Source: Pseudomonadota bacterium (lineage in GTDB: Bacteria > Pseudomonadota > Alphaproteobacteria > Sphingomonadales > SMXR01). From it: DNA of 64,000 nt. Shown here in pieces: positions 55,257 through 64,000 of this stretch (positions are counted from its first letter, which is position 1; each line of letters begins with the position of its first letter). The notes under the pieces were generated by a model, which made no database searches, was not told the DNA's origin, and saw only the letters and a list, made by a program, of their open reading frames with translations. A program made the position numbers and the translations under genes. The stretch spans positions 1-64,000 of the forward strand of contig JADFIA010000005.1 of NCBI GenBank assembly GCA_022566895.1. Reading direction: 5' to 3'.

Positions 55257-56075
55257 TTAACTAAAGGCCGGTCCCGGCCCGAGATTGAGGCGCCGCTCTT
55301 GCCAGACGCCGTACCCGGCTTCCTCGGGAATGTGGGCCCAGGGCTCGCCGTCCCTATCAAAAACCTCTGGCATCACAGGCACGACCGGCCTTGTGCGGGC
55401 CAGCTTGAGCGCCTGCTGAACGCTCCTGCAGGGGGTTAGTACCTCGAGGTTCAGGCGGGTTGGGAACATCAGCCCAAGGCCTCCCTGCCGCGCTTCATCG
55501 AGCAGGTAGCGTGGCTTGGCCCAAACGATCTCGACCGCCTCCTTGCCGTCGCAGGTCGCATTCTGGCCGTCAGGTGCGGCGGCAAGATAGAATTGTGTAT
55601 CGAACCGCTTGGGGTCGATTTGCGGAGTGATCCAGTGGGCAAAATGGAGAAAATCATCGAGTGCGAATTGCAGGCCCTCTTTGGCCGCGAATTCTGCGAA
55701 TGAAATGTTGCCGGCCCGCAGGGGCTCCTGATAATCGGCGGCGTAGGCGGTGCGGCGGCGCTCGCCGATCGACCAGCCCTCTGCGTCGAAGGCAAATAGC
55801 AAACCGGTTTCCTCAAAAGTCTCGCGGATTGCGGCCAGGCGAAAGGCGATCGGCTCCGGGTCCATCTGGCCGGGGCTTTGACAGCGCGCCTGCAGGTCGG
55901 TAGAACGGTCTCCCTCTTCAACCAGACCGCCGGGGAAGACCAGGGCGCCAGCGGCAAAGCTCAGGTTGCTGTGTCGCTTGGTCATCAAGACGTCGATAGC
56001 TTGGCCATCCTCACTGTCCCGAACGATTATCACCGTGGCGGCCGGCCGGGGCTCCTGTACTGGGCTCGTCACCAC
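55257..56075 (-). CDS. NUDIX-fold hydrolase family protein
   Basis: AGALVFPGGLVEEGD and AIRETFEETGLLFAF, a NUDIX box with an insertion as in NUDT19-like proteins. Confidence 0.85.
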   Translation of the reverse strand: MVTSPVQEPRPAATVIIVRDSEDGQAIDVLMTKRHSNLSFAAGALVFPGGLVEEGDRSTDLQARCQSPGQMDPEPIAFRLAAIRETFEETGLLFAFDAEGWSIGERRRTAYAADYQEPLRAGNISFAEFAAKEGLQFALDDFLHFAHWITPQIDPKRFDTQFYLAAAPDGQNATCDGKEAVEIVWAKPRYLLDEARQGGLGLMFPTRLNLEVLTPCRSVQQALKLARTRPVVPVMPEVFDRDGEPWAHIPEEAGYGVWQERRLNLGPGPAFS

Positions 56076-59000
56076 TAGACCTCTCTGGCATCGGCGACGC
56101 CTGGACAGGCCATAATCGCGGCCCGCAGCTCGGGCGTTACTTTATGGGGCTCGGGCAGCTCAAGGCGAACTTCGCGAACACCGCCGTGGGTCAGCATAGC
56201 CAGCGAGACCTGGCCCCGGCCGCCTCTACTCTCGCGCAGAATGTTGGACAAGGCAGGCAGGGCGGCGGCGTCCCGGATATGTATCTCCAGATTGACCGGG
56301 GTCCGTTCGGCGACTTGTTCGAGCGATTCGAGACCCCGCAAAAGAAGACCGATGCGTTCGTCGTCGCCCCGTTTGTCGACACTGACCGTAAGAATCACCG
56401 GAGCACCGTCCCCGACCGCGCTGCGGGCCGCATCGAGGTGGTCGCTAAAGACCAGAACCTCGAAGCCCCCGGCTTGGTCCGACAACGATAAATGTCCATA
56501 GGGCGTGCCTTTTCGCGAGCGCCGCTCCTTAAGGCCGTCTGGAGCGCCGGCCATCTTGATTTCCTGGCCGACAAAGGTGTCGTCGGCCAGCACCTCCGTG
56601 CTCCTGCGGACCGCGTGGCGCTTCAGGGTGGGCTGGTGAATCTCCAGCGGGTGCGAGCTCAGATAAAAGCCGATCGCCTGCCGCTCCCGGCGCAACAATT
56701 GTGACTGGGTCCAGGCGGTCACATCCGGCAGACTCGGCTGGATCGCTGCCTCGCCGGTCTGGCCAAACAGGCTGGATTGACTGCTCTCGCGGTCGTCTGC
56801 CGCCGCGTGCGCCTCTTTGAGCAGCATTTCGACCGCCTCAAAGAGTTGTGCACGGTTTGGATTAAGCCGATCGAAGGCGCCGGCCATCACCAGGTTTTCA
56901 AGTTGGCGCTTGTTGACCTGGCGCACATTCATGCGCCGGGCAAAATCCAGCGGGTCCCGGAACGGCCCATTTTCGTTTCGTTCGGCGACGATCGAGTGCA
57001 TGGCCTTTTCACCGACATTCTTGATCGCCGAGAGGGCATAGCGCACGGCCAAACCGGCGCGCGGGTCACGGGCCTCATGCGGCGCCCCATGCGGTTCCAC
57101 CGTAAAAGCCACGCCGGATTGGTTTATATCTGGAGGAAACAGAGGAATATCAAGGTGTTGCAGGTCTTTCTTAAAGCTATCGAGTTTGTCGGTGTTCTGG
57201 CGGTCCAGGGACATCGATGCGGCTATGAACTCAACCGGAAAATTGGCCTTGAGATAGGCCGTCTGGTAGGCCACAAGCGCGTAGGCCGCGGCGTGGCTCT
57301 TGTTGAAGCCGTAGCCGGCGAATTTGGCGACCAAATCAAAAATAAACTCGGCCCGCTCCTTAAGCACACCCTTTTCGACCGCGCCGTCGACAAAATGGCG
57401 GCGCTGGGCATCCATTTCGGTCTGTTTTTTCTTGCCCATGGCGCGCCTTAGGATGTCCGCTTGGCCGAGGCTGTAACCAGCCAGGATCTGGGCGATCTGC
57501 ATCACCTGTTCCTGGTAGATGATGACGCCGTATGTCTCCTTGAGGATTTCCTCGAGCCATTCGTGCAGATATTCGGTCTTTTCGACCCCATGCTTGCGGT
57601 TGATATAGGTCGGAATATTGTCCATCGGACCAGGCCGGTAGAGGGCCACAAGGGCGATGATATCCTCGAAGCTGTCCGGGCGCATGGACTGCAAAACATT
57701 GCGCATGCCCGAACTTTCCAGCTGGAACACACCGGCCGTGTCGCCGCGGCTCAGGAGTTCGTAGGTCGCCTTGTCGTCGAGCGCCAGATGTTCGAGGTCG
57801 ATCTCGATGCCGCGCAGTGCCACAAGATCCACCGCCTTAGAGAGAACGGTCAGGGTCTTAAGCCCCAGGAAGTCGAACTTCACCAGCCCAACTTTTTCAA
57901 TGCAGCGCATATCGAACTGGGTGACCGGCATGTCCGAGCGCGGGTCGCGGTAGAGGGGGACCAGCTCCTCAAGCGGCCGCTCGCCGATCACCACTCCGGC
58001 GGCGTGGGTCGAGGCGTGCCGATATAACCCTTCGAGTTTTAAGGCGATGGCAATCACGGCCGCCGTCTGCTCGTCGTGGTCGCGCTCATACTGCAGGCGC
58101 GGCTCCATCTGGATGGCTACGCCGAGACTGACAGGATTTGCCGGGTTGTTGGGCACCATCTTGCAGATCCGGTCGGTGACCGGAAACGGCTGCTGCATGA
58201 CCCGGCCCACGTCCCTCAAGACTGCGCGGGCCTGCAACTTGCCGAAGGTGATAATCTGGGCCACGTGATCGTGGCCGTATTTGTCCTGGACATAGCGAAT
58301 CACCTGGTCGCGCTTTTCCTGGCAAAAGTCGATGTCAAAATCCGGCATCGATATGCGTTCGGGATTGAGGAAGCGCTCAAACAGAAGCCCGAAGCGCAGG
58401 GGATCAAGGTCGGTGATTCTAAGCGACCAGGCAACCAATGATCCGGCCCCCGAGCCGCGCCCCGGGCCGACCGGCACGTCGTGGGATTTTGCCCAGTGAA
58501 TAAAATCGGCGACGATCAGGAAATAGCCGGCAAAGCCCATCTGGGTAATGATTTCGAGCTCGTGCTGCAGCCGCGCGCGGTAGGGCGCCGCCCTAACCTC
58601 CTGGCTTGCCTTGTCGCCACTTTCGTCAAGCGCCAGGCGCCTGAGGCGCCGCTCCAGGCCCTGTTCCGCGATGTCGCGCAAGACACCTTTCTCGGTCTTT
58701 CCTTCGGCCACCGCAAAGTTGGGCAAAATGGGCTCGATTATAGGAACCAGAAAGTGGCTGCGCCGGGCCACGAGCAGCGTGTTTTCGATCGCCTCCGGCA
58801 GATCGGAAAACAGCTTGCGCATTTCTTCGGCCGTCTTGAATCGATGCTCGGGCGTCAGGCGGCGCCGGTCCTCGGCCACCACATAAGTGCCGTCGGCGAT
58901 GCACAAAAGGGCGTCGTGGGCCTGATGCATCGAGGCGTCCAGAAAATGCACATCGTTGGTGGCGACGATCGGCACATCATATTCGAAAGCCATATCGAGC

Positions 59001-59575
59001 ATCGCTTCTTCGGTGCGGCGCTCATCGTCGAGGCCGTGCCGCATCACCTCGGCGTAGAAGCGACCGGGAAACATCCTGTTCAGTTCGACAAAGGCCTGGC
59101 GTGCCTGATCGGGCTTTCCGGCCAGAAGCAGGCGGCCGACCGGCCCCTGGTGACCGGCCGAAAGGGCCATAAGCCCCTCGGATAGGCGCGCCAGCTCAGC
59201 AAAGGTCGTGCGGGGGTCCTCGCCGGGGTGGCTTTCGAGGTGGGCGCGGCTTACGAGTTTCAGCAGGTTTCGATAACCGCGATCATCCTGCACATAGAGG
59301 CGAATGCGGTCCGGACTGCCTTTTTTCCCCGAGCGGTCAACTTCCAGAAAGGGGTTTTCGACCAAAAGCGTACAGCCGATGATGGGCTGCACCCCGGCCT
59401 GCGCCATGGTCTCGGAAAATTCGAGAGCGGCGAAGAGATTGTTGCTGTCGCTCATCCCCACGGCGGGCATTTTCAGTTCCGCCACCCGCCGGGCCAAGTC
59501 CTTGATATGGATTGCCCCCTCGAGAAGAGAGAGCGCGGTCTTTACACCGAGATGGACAAAACTGCCATGGCCCAT
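56075..59575 (-). CDS. dnaE: DNA polymerase III alpha subunit
   Basis: FVHLGVKTALSLLEGAIHI PHP start; GPGRGSGAGSLVAWSLRITDLDPLRFGLLFERFLNPERISMPDFDIDFC; GYGFNKSHAAAYALVAYQTAYLKANFPVEF. Confidence 0.98.
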   Translation of the reverse strand: MGHGSFVHLGVKTALSLLEGAIHIKDLARRVAELKMPAVGMSDSNNLFAALEFSETMAQAGVQPIIGCTLLVENPFLEVDRSGKKGSPDRIRLYVQDDRGYRNLLKLVSRAHLESHPGEDPRTTFAELARLSEGLMALSAGHQGPVGRLLLAGKPDQARQAFVELNRMFPGRFYAEVMRHGLDDERRTEEAMLDMAFEYDVPIVATNDVHFLDASMHQAHDALLCIADGTYVVAEDRRRLTPEHRFKTAEEMRKLFSDLPEAIENTLLVARRSHFLVPIIEPILPNFAVAEGKTEKGVLRDIAEQGLERRLRRLALDESGDKASQEVRAAPYRARLQHELEIITQMGFAGYFLIVADFIHWAKSHDVPVGPGRGSGAGSLVAWSLRITDLDPLRFGLLFERFLNPERISMPDFDIDFCQEKRDQVIRYVQDKYGHDHVAQIITFGKLQARAVLRDVGRVMQQPFPVTDRICKMVPNNPANPVSLGVAIQMEPRLQYERDHDEQTAAVIAIALKLEGLYRHASTHAAGVVIGERPLEELVPLYRDPRSDMPVTQFDMRCIEKVGLVKFDFLGLKTLTVLSKAVDLVALRGIEIDLEHLALDDKATYELLSRGDTAGVFQLESSGMRNVLQSMRPDSFEDIIALVALYRPGPMDNIPTYINRKHGVEKTEYLHEWLEEILKETYGVIIYQEQVMQIAQILAGYSLGQADILRRAMGKKKQTEMDAQRRHFVDGAVEKGVLKERAEFIFDLVAKFAGYGFNKSHAAAYALVAYQTAYLKANFPVEFIAASMSLDRQNTDKLDSFKKDLQHLDIPLFPPDINQSGVAFTVEPHGAPHEARDPRAGLAVRYALSAIKNVGEKAMHSIVAERNENGPFRDPLDFARRMNVRQVNKRQLENLVMAGAFDRLNPNRAQLFEAVEMLLKEAHAAADDRESSQSSLFGQTGEAAIQPSLPDVTAWTQSQLLRRERQAIGFYLSSHPLEIHQPTLKRHAVRRSTEVLADDTFVGQEIKMAGAPDGLKERRSRKGTPYGHLSLSDQAGGFEVLVFSDHLDAARSAVGDGAPVILTVSVDKRGDDERIGLLLRGLESLEQVAERTPVNLEIHIRDAAALPALSNILRESRGGRGQVSLAMLTHGGVREVRLELPEPHKVTPELRAAIMACPGVADAREV

Positions 59576-59590
59576 GGTTGAGACTATCTC

Positions 59591-59995
59591 CTATGACCAG
59601 CCGGCAAGGATTGCGCCCATAACCATCAGCCCAAAGATCGAGTTGCCCATGTGGATCATGAACAGGCGCAGGGACTTGTTTTCAAACGCGTAGTTCGGAA
59701 AACTCGCCGCGCCATGCACGAAGATGGCCACAATGGCACCGAACGCGGCGCCGTTCAGCCAACCGGTGATGCCCGCCAGCCGCAAAAGAATCGCCAGTCC
59801 GAAGGCAAGCAGCAAGGTGGCAATGAAGGACTTGATCATTGCCGGCTTGGGATCGGCCAAATCCTCCGCGGTAAAATTGTTTTCGGTCATCCAGTCCTTG
59901 GCGAAAAGGCTGTTGGAATACCATAGGCCGGCGATTACAAAGCTGCTGATGGCGGCCGATAAAATTGCTATGAAATTGAGTTCACCAAACGGCAT
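59591..59995 (-). CDS. DUF1761-like small membrane protein
   Basis: MPFGELNFIAILSAAISSFVIAGLWYSNSLFAKDWMTENNFTAEDL...; four hydrophobic segments. Confidence 0.75.
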   Translation of the reverse strand: MPFGELNFIAILSAAISSFVIAGLWYSNSLFAKDWMTENNFTAEDLADPKPAMIKSFIATLLLAFGLAILLRLAGITGWLNGAAFGAIVAIFVHGAASFPNYAFENKSLRLFMIHMGNSIFGLMVMGAILAGWS

Positions 59996-60063
59996 GATCC
60001 CCTCCTGCGATTGCGCCTGAAGCAACCTACCGTCTCGATGGGGTGATCGCAATCGGAGAAAGA

Positions 60064-60738
60064 TCAGGCTGGGGCAAGAACTCCGTCGTGCAGGCGTAAA
60101 CAAAAGTCCATGCGGCTTGCAAGCTCCATATTGTGGGTTGCTATGACCGCCGCCAGTCCGCTCGTGCGGATCATTTCGATCAGAATGTCGAACACTACGT
60201 CGGCGGTCGATTCGTCAAGGTTCCCTGTCGGTTCGTCGGCCAGCAAAACGAGGGGTGAATTGGCCATCGCCCGGGCCATGGCGACCCGCTGCTGTTCACC
60301 TCCGGACAGCTCTGCTGGCCGGTGCTCCAGACGATCGGACAAGCCCAGGGAATCGAGCAGTTCGGCCGCGTGGGCCTTGGCCTCGCCTTTGGGCCGGCCG
60401 GCAATGCGCTGCGGGATCATGACATTTTCAAGGGCTGTGAACTCGGGCAGCAAATGGTGGAACTGGTAGACAAATCCCAAATTATGACGCCGCACCTGGG
60501 TCCGCTCCCTCTCCCCGAGCTGACCGCAGTCCTGGCCGCCGATAACCACCGTGCCACTGTTTGGCCGCTCAAGCAGTCCGGCAATGTGGAGGAGCGTAGA
60601 CTTGCCGGTCCCCGATTGTCCGAGCAAGCCGACCACCTGGCCGGCCTCGACCGCCAGACTGGCGCCGCGCAACACGCGAATGTCACGCCCGCCCTGCTGG
60701 AAGGTGCGCACCAGATTTTTGACCTCAAGGGCACTCAT
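60064..60738 (-). CDS. lolD: Lipoprotein-releasing ABC transporter ATP-binding protein LolD
   Basis: LLGQSGTGKSTLLHIAGLLERPNSG; LSGGEQQRVAMARAMANSPLVLLADEPTGNLD; overlaps the lolC stop. Confidence 0.96.
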   Translation of the reverse strand: MSALEVKNLVRTFQQGGRDIRVLRGASLAVEAGQVVGLLGQSGTGKSTLLHIAGLLERPNSGTVVIGGQDCGQLGERERTQVRRHNLGFVYQFHHLLPEFTALENVMIPQRIAGRPKGEAKAHAAELLDSLGLSDRLEHRPAELSGGEQQRVAMARAMANSPLVLLADEPTGNLDESTADVVFDILIEMIRTSGLAAVIATHNMELASRMDFCLRLHDGVLAPA

Positions 60739-61982
60739 CACTCGTACCTCAGCACTTCGACCGGATCGAGCGTTGCCGCTCGCCAAGCCGGAAAAAGAGT
60801 GGCCAGAAACGACAGGATAATCGCCATGACCACCGTCATGCCAACCTCCCAATTGTCGATCTTGGCCGGCATCTCGCTCAAAAAGCGCACCTCGGCGTTC
60901 CACAACTGGGTGCCACTCAGGCGGCTCATCCATTGCTGGATCGCTTCGATGTTGAGGGTCATCAACAGGCCGAGCCCAAATCCGAGCATTGTACCCGCCA
61001 CGCCGACACTGCCGCCGGCAATGATAAAGATGCGCATCATCGAGCCGCGCCCTGCCCCCATTGTCTTGAGGATGGCGATATCCTTGGCCTTGTCCTTTAC
61101 CAGCATCACCAAGCTTGCGATAATGTTAAAAACAGCGACGATAATAATCAGCGTCAGGATCAGGAACATTACGTTGCGCTCGACTTCAAGGGCCGAAAAA
61201 AAGCTCTGGTTGACCATCCGCCAATCGTTTGTCGTGCCGACCTGAAGCACCAAGGGCATGATGGCGTCCGTAATGCCATCCACCTGATCCGGATCTTCGA
61301 CGAAGATTTCGATCCCCGAGACGGCATTTTCAAGCCGCGTGTAGATCTGCGCCGCCTCAAGCGGCATATAGACGAACAAATTATCGTAGTCGTATACGCC
61401 GATCTCAAACAACGCCACGACTTCATAGGCGGCCATGCGGGGCGCCGTACCGAAGGGCGTCGAAACGCCTTGAGGGGAGATCAGGGTGACCCGGTCACCA
61501 ACCCCGACCCCCATATTCCTGGCCAACTGCGTACCCATGATAATCGCTTCATGACCCTCGAAGCGATCGAGCGAGCCGGCCATGATATTGGGCGCGATAT
61601 GGGCATGCGTTTTTACCGAAATCTCCGGCGCACCGCGCAGCAGCCCGCCGCGCGCCCGACCCTGGAAGGTAACCATGATCTGCCGCTCGACCAGCGGCGT
61701 GACGCTGACCACCCCGTCGATTTGACGGATTTTGTCGCTTAAGGGTTCGTATCCTCTGAGCTCGCCGTCATATCCGACCACCGAGATATGACCGTTCAAT
61801 CCCAGAATGCGATCCAAGAGCTCCTCGCGAAAACCGTTCATCACCGCCATAACAACGATCAAAGTGGCAACGCCAAGGGCGATGCCAATGAGCGAAATGA
61901 CAGCAATCACCGAGATAAAGCCGTCGCCGCGCCGGGAACCCAGATAGCGTAATGCGATCATCCATTCAAAAGCCGAAAACAT
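60738..61982 (-). CDS. lolC: Lipoprotein-releasing ABC transporter permease LolC/LolE
   Basis: FEWMIALRYLGSRRGDGFISVIAVISLIGIALGVATLIVVMAVMNGFREEL; FtsX-like C-terminus. Confidence 0.95.
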   Translation of the reverse strand: MFSAFEWMIALRYLGSRRGDGFISVIAVISLIGIALGVATLIVVMAVMNGFREELLDRILGLNGHISVVGYDGELRGYEPLSDKIRQIDGVVSVTPLVERQIMVTFQGRARGGLLRGAPEISVKTHAHIAPNIMAGSLDRFEGHEAIIMGTQLARNMGVGVGDRVTLISPQGVSTPFGTAPRMAAYEVVALFEIGVYDYDNLFVYMPLEAAQIYTRLENAVSGIEIFVEDPDQVDGITDAIMPLVLQVGTTNDWRMVNQSFFSALEVERNVMFLILTLIIIVAVFNIIASLVMLVKDKAKDIAILKTMGAGRGSMMRIFIIAGGSVGVAGTMLGFGLGLLMTLNIEAIQQWMSRLSGTQLWNAEVRFLSEMPAKIDNWEVGMTVVMAIILSFLATLFPAWRAATLDPVEVLRYE

Positions 61983-62000
61983 CGTCCTGGACTATCCTGG

Positions 62001-63314
62001 TTAAGCGGTCAGCAGGTCGAGCGCCGCCTCGGCGCTGACCTCTTCGCGTTGACCCGTGGCCCGGTTCTTGATCTCGATGGTGCCCGCTTTAATGCCCCGT
62101 GGCCCAATCGCGACCTGCCAGGGAAGCCCGATGAGATCCATTTCAGCGAACTTGGCGCCGGCCCGCTCTGGGCGATCGTCGAACAGGACCTCAAGCCCGG
62201 CCGCCCGGGCTTTTTTATAGAAGTCCTCGGCCGCTGCGGTGGTCGCCTGATCCTCGACCCGCAGATTAAGGATACCGAGCTTGAACGGCGCTACCGCTTC
62301 GGGCCAGATAATGCCGGCCTGGTCATGGCTCGCTTCGATCACGGCACCCACGAGACGCGAGACGCCGATGCCGTAGGATCCCATCTGGACCGGCACCTGG
62401 TTGCCTTCGGGATCCTGCACGTAGGCACCCATCGATTCCGAATATTTGGTCCCGAAGAAGAAAATATGGCCCACTTCGATGCCCCGCCCGCTCAGCAACT
62501 CGTCCTCGTTTAGAGGACAGGCGTCGGGGTCGTGCTTGTCGTCGGTTGCCGCGTAAAGGCTGGTCCAATGGTCGACGATCGGCTGCAGGTTGGCGGCATA
62601 GTCGGCCGGTTCTGCAAGCCCGTCGAAGTCAAGGAAATCCTTGTGACAATGAACCTCGCTCTCGCCGGTCTCGGCCAGGACGATAAATTCATGGCTCAAG
62701 TCGCCGCCGATCGGTCCGGCGTCAGCGGCCATCGGGATGGCCTTTAATCCCAAACGGGCGAAGGTTCGCAAATAGGCCACGAACATGGCATTATACGAAT
62801 GCCGGCCCGCCACCTCGTCGATGTCAAACGAATAATTATCCTTCATCAGAAACTCGCGGCCGCGCATCACCCCGAAGCGCGGACGAATTTCGTCGCGGAA
62901 TTTCCATTGGATCTGGAACAGATTTTTGGGCAGGTCACGATAACTCTTGATGCTGTGGCGGAAGATATCGGTGATCTGTTCCTCGTTGGTCGGACCATAG
63001 AGCATGTCGCGTTGGTGGCGATCCTTAATCCGCAGCATCTCGGCGCCATATTCGTCATAGCGACCGCTTTCCCGCCACAGATCTGCCGATTGAATGGTCG
63101 GCATCAAAATCTCCTGGGCCCCGGCCAGCACCTGCTCCTGGCGCACGATCTCCTCGATTTTCTTCATGACCCGCAGGCCGAGCGGCAACCAGTTGTATAT
63201 TCCGGCGCTGGCCTGGTGAATCATGCCCGCTCGAAGCATCAGGCGATGTGAGACCACCTGGGCTTCGGCCGGGGTCTCCTTTCGAGTCGGCATAAAATAC
63301 TGCGACAGACGCAT
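62001..63314 (-). CDS. proS: Prolyl-tRNA synthetase (short alphaproteobacterial type without INS domain)
   Basis: [63 protein letters not shown] extends to 63506. Confidence 0.97.
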   Translation of the reverse strand: MRLSQYFMPTRKETPAEAQVVSHRLMLRAGMIHQASAGIYNWLPLGLRVMKKIEEIVRQEQVLAGAQEILMPTIQSADLWRESGRYDEYGAEMLRIKDRHQRDMLYGPTNEEQITDIFRHSIKSYRDLPKNLFQIQWKFRDEIRPRFGVMRGREFLMKDNYSFDIDEVAGRHSYNAMFVAYLRTFARLGLKAIPMAADAGPIGGDLSHEFIVLAETGESEVHCHKDFLDFDGLAEPADYAANLQPIVDHWTSLYAATDDKHDPDACPLNEDELLSGRGIEVGHIFFFGTKYSESMGAYVQDPEGNQVPVQMGSYGIGVSRLVGAVIEASHDQAGIIWPEAVAPFKLGILNLRVEDQATTAAAEDFYKKARAAGLEVLFDDRPERAGAKFAEMDLIGLPWQVAIGPRGIKAGTIEIKNRATGQREEVSAEAALDLLTA

Positions 63315-63504
63315 AATACATTGGCTCCGGTTTCTTGGGCCGTGCGGTTCTGCACTCTTTTGCCAAGCTACGCGCCCAAGAGCAACGGCCTTTTTTAATA
63401 TTGAGCGCCAAATTGGGCCCAAAAAGGCCAAAAGACCTAGTGGCAATATTGACACAGGATTTGGCGAAGTCGGGCCGAGATGACAAAAAAATGGCGACAA
63501 GAGC

Positions 63505-63533
63505 ATGACAGACCGGCGATCGGACCATATCTT
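63505..63533 (+). promoter_or_regulatory. Candidate sigma-70-like promoter for an unannotated + strand transcript
   Basis: ATGACA (63505-63510), 17-nt spacer, TATCTT (63528-63533). Confidence 0.25.
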
Positions 63534-63539
63534 AGCGCC

Positions 63540-63691
63540 ATTCGAACGTACGGCCTTGGCCGGAGTTCAGGGAGGCCCTCGAGAGTATTGCGGGGCAAAC
63601 AAGGTAAAGGCCGAAAAGGCCATGATCGGCGGGCGCAGCGCTCGTCACGCAAGATCAGGAAAGCAAGGCACTTGGTGCCTTGCTTTTTTTT
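63540..63691 (+). ncRNA. Candidate ~150-nt small RNA upstream of proS (antiparallel)
   Basis: Promoter-like site to the left, strong intrinsic terminator to the right, several GC-rich stems between, no convincing ORF. Boundaries are guesses. Confidence 0.25.
63662..63691 (+). terminator. Strong intrinsic terminator
   Basis: AGCAAGGCAC-TTG-GTGCCTTGCT perfect 10-bp stem followed by an eight-T run on + strand; only a short T run on - strand. Confidence 0.8.
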
Positions 63692-63707
63692 GACCGTTTG
63701 CCTTGGC

Positions 63708-63962
63708 CTAGAACCCCGATGGGCGAAGAGTGATGATTTGACTATCGACAAACCAATCGAAAAAAATTACAGCAAACGTAGCCAGCACCGCCGCGGCGAT
63801 CGCCTTTCGCAATAGATATGGCTTTTTGGGAGCGCTTTCGACGGTCCCGGGTACGATGTCGTCGCCGGCCTCTGCCTGTGACTGAACGCCGATCGGCAGG
63901 ACCATGAAGAAAAATAGCCACCAGCTGATCACAAAAACAAGGATGCCGCCGAGCCAGGTCAA
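63708..63962 (-). CDS. DUF1467-family small membrane protein
   Basis: GGILVFVISWWLFFFMVLPIGVQSQAEAGDDIVPGTVESAPKKPYLLRKAIAAAVLATFAVIFF, typical DUF1467 pattern. Confidence 0.87.
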   Translation of the reverse strand: MTWLGGILVFVISWWLFFFMVLPIGVQSQAEAGDDIVPGTVESAPKKPYLLRKAIAAAVLATFAVIFFDWFVDSQIITLRPSGF

Positions 63963-64000
63963 AACTCAGGCCTCCTCAATCTCGATCAGCGTGCCGAAGC

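Noticed and set aside
63480-63815. + strand ORF (111 aa) upstream of the DUF1467 gene
   Set aside because: Arg/Lys-rich out-of-frame-like composition, runs through the terminator and overlaps the DUF1467 gene; a non-coding transcript is more plausible.

Overview
This 64 kb window is a dense, GC-rich alphaproteobacterial chromosome segment. The gene order is typical of Rhodospirillales-like genomes; the lineage is inferred from synteny only. Recognisable blocks are: mazG-hflX-hfq; trkH-trkA-ntrX-ntrY-ntrC-ntrB-dusB; ispDF-pgpA-cinA; ratA-lipA-lpdA-pdhC-pdhB-pdhA; ftsB-eno; pyrG-secG-tpiA; ppiD; trpD-trpC-moaC-moeA; lexA-comEC; gltX-gltA; fabZ-skp-bamA-rseP-dxr-cdsA-uppS-frr-pyrH-tsf-rpsB; dnaE; lolD-lolC-proS. 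I saw no CRISPR array, transposon, prophage, rRNA or tRNA by eye. The main departures from the housekeeping background are: (1) an HU-fold protein with an apparent Sec signal peptide and two cysteines; (2) a trp-attenuator-like leader upstream of trpDC, with a short ORF ending W-R-W-R-stop whose Trp codons lie inside the 5' arm of a terminator-like hairpin; (3) absence of lpxD/lpxA/lpxI/lpxB from the bamA-fabZ-gltA neighbourhood; (4) an orphan 4-TM protein inside the pyruvate dehydrogenase operon; (5) an orphan Flp pilin behind a perfect CtrA-type TTAA-N7-TTAA site; (6) ribosomal protein uS2 with a ~210-residue Ala/Lys/Glu-rich tail; (7) a divergent polysaccharide deacetylase with a ~500-residue Arg/Ala-rich, partly membrane N-terminus; (8) a candidate small RNA next to proS; (9) a frameshifted KAP-NTPase remnant at the left edge. 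All names come from reading translated motifs and synteny; no database search was run.
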